A stretch of DNA of 64,000 nucleotides from assembly GCA_033964015.1 (NCBI GenBank), contig CM066915.1, positions 14,300,372 through 14,364,371 of the forward strand. The letters run 5' to 3'. How positions within the stretch are numbered: position 1 is the stretch's first letter; every line of letters starts with the position of its first letter. A program made the translations under genes and the position numbers. This DNA is from Scolanthus callimorphus (taxonomy: Eukaryota; Cnidaria; Anthozoa; Actiniaria; Edwardsiidae). The notes under the pieces were generated by a model. That model worked only from the letters and a program-made list of their open reading frames with translations, did no database searches and was not told the DNA's origin. Shown here piece after piece: positions 35,101 to 46,100 of the stretch.

Positions 35101-36945
35101 CAGGGATGTCAACCCTAGGACTTAAAAATCTGGAGAACACCTTGAAATGGCAAAATTTTCTGCAATTCTCCCAGGAGAAATATAGTAAATGTATGGCAGT
35201 CATCTTGAACTTTTCCCGGGACACAAAGCGAAAAATCTTGAGACTCCCGGCGGGAGAGTTGACGTCCCTGCTTTTATCTGTAGCTCTAATAGAAATGTGT
35301 ACCATCAACCTCAGGCTCATGATTTTAACCACTATTATGAGTTACTGACACTGTTCGAGATGACAGTGGAAATGTCCCCTAAAAAAAATCCTTAGCCACA
35401 GAAGTTTCTGAAAGTTTGTCTATTTTCTATGATTCCTCAAAACCCTTGCCATTTTCAACAATTTTTAATCAATATTTGCCCCCCCCCCCCACCACCACCA
35501 CCACTGGTATGTATCACTGGTTACCTTCTTCGGTGTCTGCAGTTTGTGTGTCAAGAAAGAACAAACTTCTATCAGGCTTCTCAGCAACAGGCCCTCTGTT
35601 TAAAAAAGGAACATTATAAACTTTAGTATGCAATCAAAGGTTGGAATGATGCAGAGATTGATGTTGCCAAGTGGGAAGGGTTTTTTTACATACAAGTCCC
35701 CTTGAACTTATATCATATTATCCCTCTGGGGCCGGTTCCTAGAATGTCAGATAAGACATTGCTCACAAGAATCTTCACAAGAAGGAGGTTGGGCTTGTTG
35801 GAAGAAGAAGAAGAATAGTTATTAGTATATAAACGCTTATCCAATGGATAAATCCAGAGCAAATCCTATACAACAGATAACTTTTATCTGTTTTTTTTTT
35901 TAACTTTTAAGGTTGGATAATGCACCAGTCAATTGACAGCCCCGCACCCCCCCATTCGCGCATTAGCGGGGTACTAGCGGGGCTTTCGTACAGAATTCAC
36001 ACTACATTACTGCCCCGTTGGTCGGGAGATGCACTTTCTTTCACGGCTTCCACACAGTACATCGAGCGGGGAGTCACTCTCTTCCCTGGTACACAGCACA
36101 ACAGAAACCAGCCCGCTTTCCTGGCTGCTTCACCTCCATATGAACACCCCTTTACTTCACAAAAGACACGACAAATACAGATTTTTGTTACTTGAATTAC
36201 ACGTATTAAATTTTAATCTACGCTAGCCAAAGTATTACATGCAAGTAGAAAAATATGGTTTTATTACGCTTTGCGATCGGCTGCGGCTGCATTGAAAACT
36301 GGGCACCATTGACATGACTCTTTTCAGTGAGTAAAAATCCTTTGTGTTATCTTCTAAATTCATTGGACAAGGAGCGCATTCACTCTTAATTATTACCCTG
36401 GGGACGGTGCATTCACCTCTCAGATTGTCCCCGCAAACCGAGGCGCTCACTGCCTTTCATTTGCCAAAAAGTGAATGCCCCGCTAATGCGCGAATGGGGG
36501 GGTGCGGGGCTGTCAATTGACTGGTGCATAACTTCAGGAACTGGGCCCTGAAGTCTAGAAGACAGTGCGGGTGGACAGATGTTTTAATAGCCGGACCAAT
36601 CATTTTTTGGAGATATCGTTAATACTCGACTAAGGGCATCAATGTGTCAAAATGCAATTCATGCACCTACAATCAACGCGAGTGACGACTACACACGCTC
36701 CCTTCCTACACCACGTGTGTGCTTGTTTATCAAAATGTGCATGTTGCGCCATCACGAGTTCGACTTTCTGGATGCTAATTTTCTCCTTGTTTTGCGCCTT
36801 ACCCTGTCCTTTCTTCTCGTCTGACTTCTTCCAGATGTTCTTCTACATCTTTTATATCGGTGAATTTTCTCCAGCTACGTTTAGATTTTTTGCTAACTTT
36901 CTTTTTCTTGCCCAAACGAGTGTTGCTCTCTGAAGTAGTCGCCAT
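23123..36945 (-). CDS. NOP53: NOP53 (GLTSCR2) ribosome biogenesis factor
   Basis: Nucleolar factor of 60S assembly that recruits MTR4 and the exosome for 27S/7S (ITS2) processing. Eleven exons join in phase: 36945-36803, 35595-35525, 33001-32738, 32265-32210, 31400-31305, 30866-30762, 28952-28761, 25122-25067, 24602-24483, 23951-23885, 23203-23123; 416 residues against 478 in human. Landmarks: a basic N-terminus; LFFLD (59-63), matching the arch-interacting motif that binds MTR4; PFDLWGS; GASYNPAFEDHQ; an acidic run; and VEIQLSSEITGNLRKLK followed by KDRFSNLQKRNMIEPR. The start ATG sits in AAGATGGCG. The last frame stops in VPVM and lacks the final basic segment (about 20 residues in human) seen in other animals. 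ATGTAAGT there could instead be a donor, but no further exon was found. Most introns carry MITEs. Confidence 0.93.
25537..25672. mobile_element. Foldback MITE in NOP53 intron
   Basis: TAGTGAGATTTGTCAACGCC at the left pairs with a right arm GGCGTTGACAAATCTCACTA, and GTGTTATC with GATAACAC. A shorter copy lies at about 26,034-26,150. Confidence 0.8.
26034..26150. mobile_element. Second copy of the 25,537 foldback MITE
   Basis: Shares AATTAACACTTATTGGATGA and GAGGTTGAGCATG with the first copy and has the same inverted arms, with a shorter centre (ATCACTAACAGAT). Confidence 0.8.
26642..27023. mobile_element. Short TIR element with perfect 9-bp target duplication
   Basis: GACAGAGCGGAAATGACC (18 bp) is exactly inverted at the right end. 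ACCTGAGGA stands at both borders (26,633-26,641 and 27,024-27,032). The 382-bp body is non-coding and AT-rich. The 9-bp duplication points to a Mutator-type mechanism, though the TIRs are short. It lies in a NOP53 intron. Confidence 0.82.
27617..27757. mobile_element. Foldback MITE
   Basis: Left arm CACTTATTCTATTTC with GGTGGATAGTGGC and right arm GCCACTATCCACC with GAAATAGAATAAGTG; the centre also pairs (GGTAAATATTC). Preceded by GGTATATACTAAAAC, as is the element at 27,842. Confidence 0.78.
27842..27945. mobile_element. Foldback MITE sharing its left end with the 27,617 copy
   Basis: Begins GGTATATACTAAAACAACTA and closes with GGGGATAGTTGTTAACTA, an inverted arm; the centre has CTAGCGGT and ACCGCTAT. 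Confidence 0.7.
29060..29607. mobile_element. Tc1/mariner-like MITE with nested SINE
   Basis: GAGCGGTTTTCACATGACTG is inverted at the right end. TA flanks both sides (29,058-29,059 and 29,608-29,609). Compared with the related copy at 21,121, this one has an extra segment of roughly 230 bases after ATTCACTAT, in which a tRNA-derived SINE is visible. Confidence 0.82.
29222..29345 (+). mobile_element. tRNA-derived SINE nested in a MITE
   Basis: TAGCTTAGCTGGTAGAGTGG is an A-box and GGTCGTGGGTTCAAATG a B-box with tRNA spacing. No closed acceptor stem is seen, so it is a SINE head rather than a tRNA gene. A CTGGATTTTTTCAAATCCAG hairpin follows. Confidence 0.65.
31661..31682. repeat. GT dinucleotide microsatellite
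   Basis: Eleven GT units in an NOP53 intron, just before a foldback element. Confidence 0.9.
31690..31837. mobile_element. Foldback MITE
   Basis: AGCAGGAACCTCAATTTGAA is mirrored by TTCAAATTGAGGCTCCTGCT, and AAGTTGTGAATACC by GGTATTCACAACTT, around a core of about 65 bases. Confidence 0.8.
31863..32061. mobile_element. G-rich TIR MITE (TGTGTGGTTCCAG family)
   Basis: TGTGTGGTTCCAG ends are inverted, followed inside by ATCCATACCCCC and GGGGGTATGGAT. The centre holds AATTCCAGAGGGGTGGGGGG twice, with runs of up to 13 G. A related element lies at 38,664-39,085. Confidence 0.75.
33449..35010. mobile_element. TIR element with reiterated TAACGATC subterminal motif
   Basis: GTGACCCTGCATGGGAAAA is inverted at the right end, followed inside by ATCATAACGAT. 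Both subterminal regions carry many copies of CTAACGATC or near variants in the same orientation, likely transposase binding sites. AATT flanks both sides, a possible 4-bp target duplication. The 1,562-bp body has no transposase frame. It occupies much of NOP53 intron 2. Confidence 0.8.
35921..36528. mobile_element. PIF/Harbinger-like MITE
   Basis: Ends TGCACCAGTCAATTGACAGC are perfectly inverted, and identity continues through a run of C or G and CGCGCATTAGCGGGG to about 50 bp. TAA stands at both borders (35,918-35,920 and 36,529-36,531), the three-base target typical of PIF/Harbinger. The 608-bp body has no transposase. Confidence 0.78.
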
Positions 36946-37150
36946 CTTGGATTTTCAGCGGATTTTCATTGCAGGCGCACCACAGGTAAACCAAATGAAA
37001 TAAATTTTTCATAAGTCTTGGGGTTGCTGTGTGATTTCAAGATGGCGGATGGGAAGTCAAAAGATGTTTGTCGTTTTCGTCCGGTTAATTCCGCTTTTAA
37101 AGTCATGTAGACAACCATAAAGACATGACATTAAGATTGTAATTATTACC
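36946..37150. promoter_or_regulatory. Divergent promoter of NOP53 and TTC7
   Basis: The two start codons face away from each other and are 205 bp apart, so both transcripts must start in or near this interval. The NOP53 start lies in CCAAGATGGCGAC, and AAGATGGCGG recurs on the plus strand near 37,040; both match the YY1-type motif common in housekeeping promoters. No TATA box was identified. Confidence 0.7.
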
Positions 37151-40100
37151 ATGGCTCGCCGAGTAACACGAACGGCTCTTGAAAACGAGATCGAGCGAGC
37201 GAGAGTGGAAGGGAAGTGGGAAAGTGTACCGAAACTCGTCGAGCAGATTTCCAGTCGAACAACTACAGAATCCCATATTGGTGAGTGGCTGGCTACGTGA
37301 TACCGCACATACGGCAACGCAGCGCAAATAACAAAGTGCTTTTTAATATTCATCAGCCTTGCACTGTTCCCACAGTCCCCCAGACTCCCACATCTTGTCT
37401 GGTATAAAGTTGATGCAGAAACGACGGGCTGTACAGTAGATAATGCCAAAACTTATAAGATACCTAGTAATAAACATTGGTGTAATACTTATTAATCACA
37501 GGCATGTGGTATCTACTTCATCGCTGAATGCCAGATAGTCGTCTTCTAATAGAATGAGGCATAATCAAAGGAAAGGACCATTCATATTCAAATAAGGCGA
37601 CTATTGTGACATTCAGCGATGAAGCATAATACCAGGCAAGTTACTAGTTTGGCTGTCAGTCAGTTCTGGAGGAACACGTGTACGTTTCATCATTAATGCA
37701 TTGTTTCTGATGAAAATTACCCAAATGTATTTTTGTCAAAGGCAAGACTAACACGTGTGGTAACAAGGAAGCTCTCACCAAGTTGTGCGGAGTGCAACTC
37801 CCTAGTTTTAAGAGTGAAACTTTCTTAGAATGGTGTCTCTGTTTTTACTGTGTGGTACATGTTGTTATGGTTTCAAGTAACAGTCAAATAAAAAGAAAGG
37901 AAACCCTGTGCTTAACCTAATACTTAACCTTAAACTTATTTTGCAATATAACAGATGAAATGGCTTTGATACCACCATCTTGGATACTTGTATAAAATCA
38001 AAGGTGATGGATTGACTAGGCCCCAAATGCGATGGCTGGGCCCTTTGGTATTCGATTCCTCCAGAACTCTGGCTGACAACTGAACTGGTTACCTAAATCT
38101 ACTAAACACCAATATCCATTTGAAATAGGGGATTCTTATTTTATATTACATTAACTAACCTCCTATTTTGCTTTTTCTTCGCAAGCACCATGTATTATTT
38201 ATGTTTCTGTGGTTACTTACTTGCAGAATCTCTGAAAAGACTCCTTCTAGCTGAATCTGAGCTTGAGGTATACCTGAGAGACAACCCTTTGGGCTCAACA
38301 GAGCCAAGTCTGGCAAGGAAATCTTTAGGAAACATTGTTGATCAACTGAATAAAGTTGTCAGTGAGCAACAAAAGGTAAACTAGTGAACTGCAACACAAA
38401 GGTAATAGTTTAATAAACAGAACAGCAAAATAATATTGAACGTGTACTGTTTTTTTTTTTGCTGTAGGATGAGAAGTCCCAAGAAGCTTCACTGCTTCTT
38501 TGTAAAGCTCATTTCTTGCTGGAAGAGTTCCAATCTTGTGTACAGTGCTGTAGCCAGGCAGGAGCAGAAGACTTTACCATTGATGTTCAATTCAAGAGGA
38601 GGTCTAAGCTGGTAGCTGAAGGCTTTGCTTTCAAAGGTACCTTTGTTTGATTTGTATTGTGTAATGTGTGGTTCCAGGGGGGTTCCAGAGATTATCCATA
38701 CCAATTTGAGATAAGACCCTTCCCCCCCCCCCAAAAAAAAAAAAAAATAATAATAATTCAAAATAAAATCCCACCTCTCTGGAGTTTCCAGTGAAAAATA
38801 CAGTAATTTATATATGGGAAATAAAAGGGCATTTGACCTCCACCCCTTTGGAATTTTCAAATCCCTTTACCCTGCTAGCCGGGCTCTCCAGTGGTTTTTT
38901 TCGGATATTCTGGCACACAGGATTCCTGTGTCGCAATGGGAAGAAGTGACACAGGAATCCCGCACTCCAGAAAATCAAATATCCCAAACAAAAACACTGG
39001 AGAGCTGGCTAGCAGGCTAAAATTCCTTCTGTGGGAAAGGTATGGTTTTTTTCTGAAATCACACAATTCCAGAAATGATCCATACCCTGACCCCTCACTA
39101 TTGAGGGTATTTACTTAAGGACCACTGGAATTCCCAGTGAAAAATACAGTGGTTGTATGAGAAACAAGGGTGCATTGACCCCAATCCTCTGTAATTTCAA
39201 GTGCCCTCTGTAGTTGGGTAACTGTGAAGTCCAGAATAATTGTACAATATGTACTTAAAGATCTTGCCATGAATTAGACATCATTAGAAATTTATGTTCT
39301 TTGATTTAAAAATGCATACATGAGTATTTATACCTTCAATGCTGTTATTTTAAGGGATGGCACTTGAAGAGCTCAATTCCTCTGGGAAGATTGATGTTAA
39401 TGAGGATGACATCATATCCTGCTATGAATTTGCTGGTGACATTGCCATGTGGTTAGCGGCAGGCCAGAAGGCATCAGCACTACAGACGGTAGTAGTTAGT
39501 GACATGGGTCAACCATTAGAGGTGGCTATTCAGAGGGCCCCGATACTTCACATTAAAAACGGGTAAGGAGACTAGAAAACAATATTTATCTTTCATTCTT
39601 TTATTAGCAGAGTTGCCTTGACCAATCAGTGGTAAAGTGAGGTTCCATTAGTAGTCATGCGTACTGTAATGACTAAATCAATTCACAATGATTATTGTGA
39701 GATTCCATATCCATAACCCTTGCACAGAAGGGGACCCAGACATGCAATAAACATATTTATTATATAACACCAATGAAATACCAGGTGATCTCCCGCACGA
39801 AAACTTGATATCTTCACACGTGAAAATATCATGTTATTTTCACATGTGAAAATATGTATCACACTTGCCTTTGCTGAATGCTCGATTTTTAAGCTTAACT
39901 CAAAAAAAATTTGAATTTGGTATTTAATTGATGTTTATATAATAAACAGGCCGCGCTAGAGGTGTTGCTAGAAAGTGTTTTAACTTTAATCCGGGTTTAA
40001 AATACAACCAATCGAGGGTTAAATTTAACACACCTCTTGGGGGTGGTTTAAATCGCTAATCCAGGTTTAACTGGGCTATCAGCGGTAGAACAAAACACTA

Positions 40101-43100
40101 GAAAAGAGGACAACGTGACTATTGGGCCATTAATTATTATTGAAAATGTATTTATACATGTTTGCCGAGGTTTTTTGGGTCTGACCTCAAGCTATCGAGT
40201 GTAATGAAATAAGTTGTTTTGTTTTGAAAGCTTGCAAATCATTTAAACTTGAAGAGTGTGTGGAGAATTATAGAACTGTGGCCGGGAAAAAAAAACTTTA
40301 AAAAACAATTAGTCTTTCGAAGTCATCTGCAGCCGATCGCAAGATCTATAACGTTACTCTATTAACAAAAACAAACTATTATAATACCCTTGCGTGACAC
40401 TTCCAAATTTAGAATGACATGAATCCAAAGTACCACGTGATTCTCTCACAAAACGATTGCAGTTTGGAAACTGGCAGTGTTTCTTTTCTTTTTATTGGTT
40501 TATCTTTCGCCCAGCAGAAAAGATAAGAGGGGAACTGTAGCTTCAACTGGTGGTGACAACTCTATATATTTAGCTATGTTTTGCCAGCATTTCTCGTACC
40601 AAAAAAGAGGCGAAGAAGGATCTTCTGTAAAACAAGTTGGCGGGTTGGAAACTCGAAAGCCAAGGCAAACTACATAAAAACAGAGGTCGAGAATCAGTCA
40701 TGTCATTGATAAGTTTTGTATGAATAAAATCAGTCGATTTTTTGCAAACAAAAGTTGAGATTTCGACATGATTTTAATAGGTGTTGTGGCAGCATACGGC
40801 AACAAAACAAAATGTGAGCTTTTCGTCTCTTTTTCTGCACTGAAACAGTCGATTTATTACTAAAGAACGAATGGACTTTGCCTTAATGAAAAGAAGGCAT
40901 TTGCTAGGAAATCTAAACGACAATAATGAAAAGGCTAGTCTTCCTAAATTATTTATCATGTTTTCGAAAAGGAATACTTCTTCATTCAGCGCAAGTCTTA
41001 TTGCCAGACTTTCGAAAAAACTACTTTGTTTGTGCAAAATAAGAATGAATGATCACTGCGAAAAACTTGTAATTACACTAAAACTATTCTAGAACTATTC
41101 AGCACGAGCAGGTGTGTTTTTCTAGTTTTTTGGGGCAGTAAAACTGGATTTACCGGTTAATCTTGAGTTAAATTGAGTTGACTCTGGTTTAGCTAACCCA
41201 GGATTAATTTTGACTTAACCTTCTTTCGAGAAACAGCATTTTAACCCCGAGTTAGTTAATCCTGGATTAGAGAAGATAACCCAGGGTTAAATCCTAACTC
41301 TGGGTTAAAGTTAATCGGCTTTTGAACAACCGGGGCCAGAACATTACATGACCGCTTGGAGATACAAATTTTATCTTCTCGTGTTAAAAATTTATCTCAC
41401 TCGTTCGCGCAACACTCGAAGATAAAATTCGTATCTCCGCGCGGCCATGTATATCCTCTATACAATACATTTTCCTATCTGGGATTCCACCTTTAAAATG
41501 CTTGAATCTCAGCTGGAATTAGTTATACTTAAGATTCATTTACCTACAGGAGTGTCCCTCACAGGTACAACTTCTCTTTTATTTTAAAATTCACCAACAC
41601 TAATTGTGGGCTGATCTGGAGATTAAATCATTACCATGCATAAAATATCATTTACTATTCACAGGAGGCTCACGCAAGGTATACATCGTTTCCGGCAGAT
41701 GTTACAAGCCCTGGAATCTAAAGCTACTCACAGCTTGAGAAAGGTTTGCATTAAAATGCATTAAAATCCCAGATTTATTATCTAGGTGATGGTTGTATCT
41801 TAGTGGAAGTTAATTTTAGTTACTATTAGCACTCCTTAGCTCAGAAAAAAAAAACAGTTTAAGCTGTCAAGAAGGTTCCAAACAGATATACCGAAAATTG
41901 TCGTCGGAAATATGTGAAAAAGAGAAGAGAATAGATACCACTTCTGTCTGTTGTAGCGCTTTTTGAAGTTTCCATGCCCCTATATAAACTGAACAAAAGC
42001 ATTTGTATGGGACAGATAATTTTTTACATCAAGAGTTTTGCACTCGATACAGCAGATGAACATCTAGCATTTCATAAATTTGGCTGCATGAATTGTGCGA
42101 AATAGGGAATGCTAATCAGTAGAATTCATCCACGTGACATTGCAATTCTAGGTTTTAGCCAAACAGCTTGCTGAGGTTCTTCTTCGTGGTGTGTGTGAGA
42201 AGAGTTATGAGAAACCCAACTACCAGAATACCAATATCCCAGGGTCTATCATATCCCTGTCAAGAGGTGGCGGCAAAATAGAGCCTACCAAGTCAGCATC
42301 TATTAACTTGATTACCTGCCGCAAAAACAGCTTCCCACTCAAGCCAATTATTTATGCCAGTGATAGGTAACTATAATCCATCAAATCGTGTGTTCTGATT
42401 GGCTCACAAGCGATCTGGTATTCTTCGATCTGCACTTGGGGTTTGGATCTAGCGCATGCGCTCGCTAATATGTGTGGTAACGTTTTGTGTTGTTTTCAGA
42501 CCCCAGTTACATGGGTCCAGACGTATTTTTGAATGGTTCCAGGTACATTCGCCTGAATCCGTGTAACCAGGGTCTCAGTGGAAGTAACAAATAATATTCT
42601 ATTTACGCGCTTGAGGCCAGTCCAGATCCTGAAGTACCGTGACCTCAGCCTTCGACCTTGGTCAGTATTTTCAAGACCTTGGTTTTCCAAGAATGCCAGG
42701 CAAGCACTCCTGACCACGGCGATCCTGTTACCAAAACGTATTGTACTAGTCTATTCTTCGAGCAGCAATTTTTTTACTTCTTGGCTCCCCACATGAAATC
42801 CTTCATGGTCCTTTCAATTTCTGTAAAACCATCCTCTAAACCAGCTGGTTTAGAGGATGCTAGCGATCGCCACACCTGTGCCATAGAATGGTAACTCCCA
42901 TCAAAACTGTTAAAAGGGTTTCTCAAAACCTCAGTGACACTCGTTGAACAGGTTCAGCTGGTTTGACTCGCTTAAACACTCTGCATGACTGCCATGACTT
43001 GACAGTCTGTATTCGCACTGATCACTCGATACCATTTGTGTATCCTTATCCTCAGTTTGTTTATCCCACGTGACGAAATGGAGGAGATTTTGCTGCTATT

Positions 43101-46100
43101 GCTTCTTGAAGATGCAATGGTGAGTCGTGGTGTACGTCTTCAAACGAGGATCAAATAGAGCTCTTGGTGTGATTCGTGCCGGGATGCTTTCAAAGTTCTA
43201 CCAAATTTGCTCTGTTGCTAAAAGAACCAATACGTTTTTCTACTACCAGAGATCGATCAACGAGAAACAATGTGCAAGTTCTGAGAAATCGTTAGTGGAG
43301 CAAATATGACAGGGCCAAGTGACCATCAGAAAGCACGGGGACTGACAAAACAGCCCTTATAGTTGAAACTAATGAATGGCAATGGGAGTGTTGCCAAACC
43401 AGGGCTGTTTTGTCAGTCCCCGTGCTTTCTGATGGTCACTTGGCCCTGTCATATTTGCTCCACTAACGATTTCTCAGAACTTGCACATTGTTTCTCGTTG
43501 ATCGATCTCTGGTAGTAGAAAAACGTATTGGTTCTTTTAGCAACAGAGCAAATTTGGTAGAACTTTGAAAGCATCCCGGCACGAATCACACCATAACGTG
43601 ACCGTTACGAATGATAGAGGATCAAGTGTTGCTTTTTCCCGGCCGCTAAAAAATCCCCCGGCAAAAGAGGCGATGATCTTTCGCGGGGATGACCTTTGAC
43701 ACCTCCCGCTGAGGCGCTGGAACATTGAGCATGGACCGTGACAAAACCACATCGAAACCATAGCGGTCAAGTTCCGTGCACCAAGCACGTGAGGCTCCGT
43801 ATGGTACCGTGCCGTGCCCTGTTTCTCTGATATATGGAATTTGCAGAACCCAAGAAAGGTTTTTGATTAACCAAGCGTTCGTTAAACACCATATGGCTAG
43901 GAAACGCCCAGGGAACACGCATAGCAAATATGGCTGTTTCTGCTTACAAGATATTCCATGAACTGGGTCTCGTATCAAATTGTTGCCCCTATTATATATC
44001 GTTTGTTTCGTGCAGGTACTCAGTGGTGCTGTGTTAAGTGTGGCCCCTGACCGTGCGGAAGGTCGCAAGAAGACTGTAAGTGAGGCTAACGTGGTCTACG
44101 ATCTTCTGACCGTGGCCCTCATACGCCGGGCACAGTATGGCATGCTAGTGGAGGTAAGGGTTTGGTGGTCTAATCATGAACGTATAATTATAAAATACTA
44201 ATCCGCCTAAGCACATGACTCACTGAAATACATGGTATACGTGTACAGGCTACATTTGTAGGCTCGGTCTCCAGTCGTGTGATGGCGATCCTCTCCCTCC
44301 CAACTGTCAGTGGAGCCAAGCAAACGCGCGCAACGTTACGGCGGCCTGGGAACCGAGCCAAACAATTGTAGCTTTCAAGTGTGGTGACTTGATTTCCCTC
44401 AAGTTGCCATCCGGATTATTTGTTATATGGTGCAACAAGAATGATTGGAAGTTTGCTGTATGTTTCCCGGTGATTTGCTAGCTACCTAAAGGTCGCGCAC
44501 GCCGTTCTTGTGTAAAGACAGAGGGTTCGATACTAGCTTAGTGGGCCATTCAGTTAAAATGGGAACTAAAACCTATCGCTTGGATAATTATATCTGTATC
44601 GTTTCGCGCAACTTGCGATTTCAGTTCTGATTGGTGTGGGTTTTGAATGTATGCTCTTTCTAATTGCGGATGTTGTCAAAACGCAATAATGATGCAGGAT
44701 TTTAACCAATGGAATGCTTATCAATTATTCTTCGAGCTCGAATGGGCTCCTAGTCAATAGCCGAACGTGCTATTGACTCAGAGGCCATGAAGGCGAGAGG
44801 AATAATTGTTTCTGTCAAATCACACTAGTGGGTCAGTTTGTAAAGCTAAAAACGTTTTTTGATCTGGTTATTTGCCTACTAGCCTACTAGTAGCTAAACC
44901 AATCAGAACGCAGCATTGACAATTGACCATTAGTGTGATTTGACTAATAATGTTTAGTATAATTTCTCATGTGACTTTAAGAAGTTCCGCGCGCTGATTA
45001 GTCTAGAGGTTTGTTTTCTCTTGCTATAATCACCTACCGGTGATCCTAACATTGAAATGGTTGAGAGTGCGCGCGCGAGTTTTGTTATGATCGTGAAAAA
45101 AATTAAAGGTTTTTTGTCTAAACATCTGATAAATCACTTCAGCAATTATACTAAAACAATAAGTTCTCTCGGTGACTATTCGACGATAATCACGTCGCCT
45201 TCGGCGACTAATTGTGAATTGTCATCATTCTTTGTTCAAGTGCCTGGACAAGGGAATAAAGCTGGCATTCGAAGACTTCCACTTGTGGTTCCAGTTTGCT
45301 TTGTCCCTCGTCAGCGCAGGAAAGGTAAAGTATGTTTGCTAGTTTCTCTTATTCAAGGTCAATCATTTGTTACAACTTTTAAGTGGTTAAAACCGCTTGC
45401 TTGGAAACGCAGGCTAGTTATTCACCGGTATAAATTCATGTGAAGTACTGTATACTCGTCTACTGTGTTCAACATAATCTGAAGTTTTATTTATCCCCGC
45501 CATCACTAATGAGTCTTGGCCTAGCCTTAACCATACTCACAGGGAATTTCTGCAGAAACCCATCCATGGGAAAAGCTGAATTACCCAAGGCATGCACGCA
45601 TGGGAAGTGTTCGGAATTCCCATGAATAGCCATGGGAAATCCGAACACTTCACATGCGTGTGCTTTTGCATTCAGCATTTCCCATGGATGGGTTTCTGTA
45701 GAAATTCCCTGGGACTGATCGTTGGGTTCCTTGTATCATCTTTCAGTATACACGCGCCTTACATGTTTTGCGCCAGTGCGCATACCTGAACCCGAATGAC
45801 GCGCTGATACCGCTTTACGGCGCCAAGTTATGCTACAACCATTTGCACCAGGTAAGGCAGTCCACTGAGTCAAACCACAATTATAACATAGACACGATAT
45901 AACGCGCGCTCTGATTGGCTGATTTTCTATGTGAAAGAAATGGATATACCATAGAGATTTCCCATAGAAAGTAGGTCACACTCGGAATCAAGCGAAACGG
46001 GAGGCAAGATTGAGCTCGCCAATGTCACAAAAGCTGTCAAAAACAACACCCTGGATCTAAAACAACTCTGGAAATTGAAAGCAAGTGAAAAGGAACCTGT

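Noticed and set aside
40477..41092. Small frames in TTC7 intron 4
   Set aside because: No homology, AT-rich and located within a probable degraded repeat.
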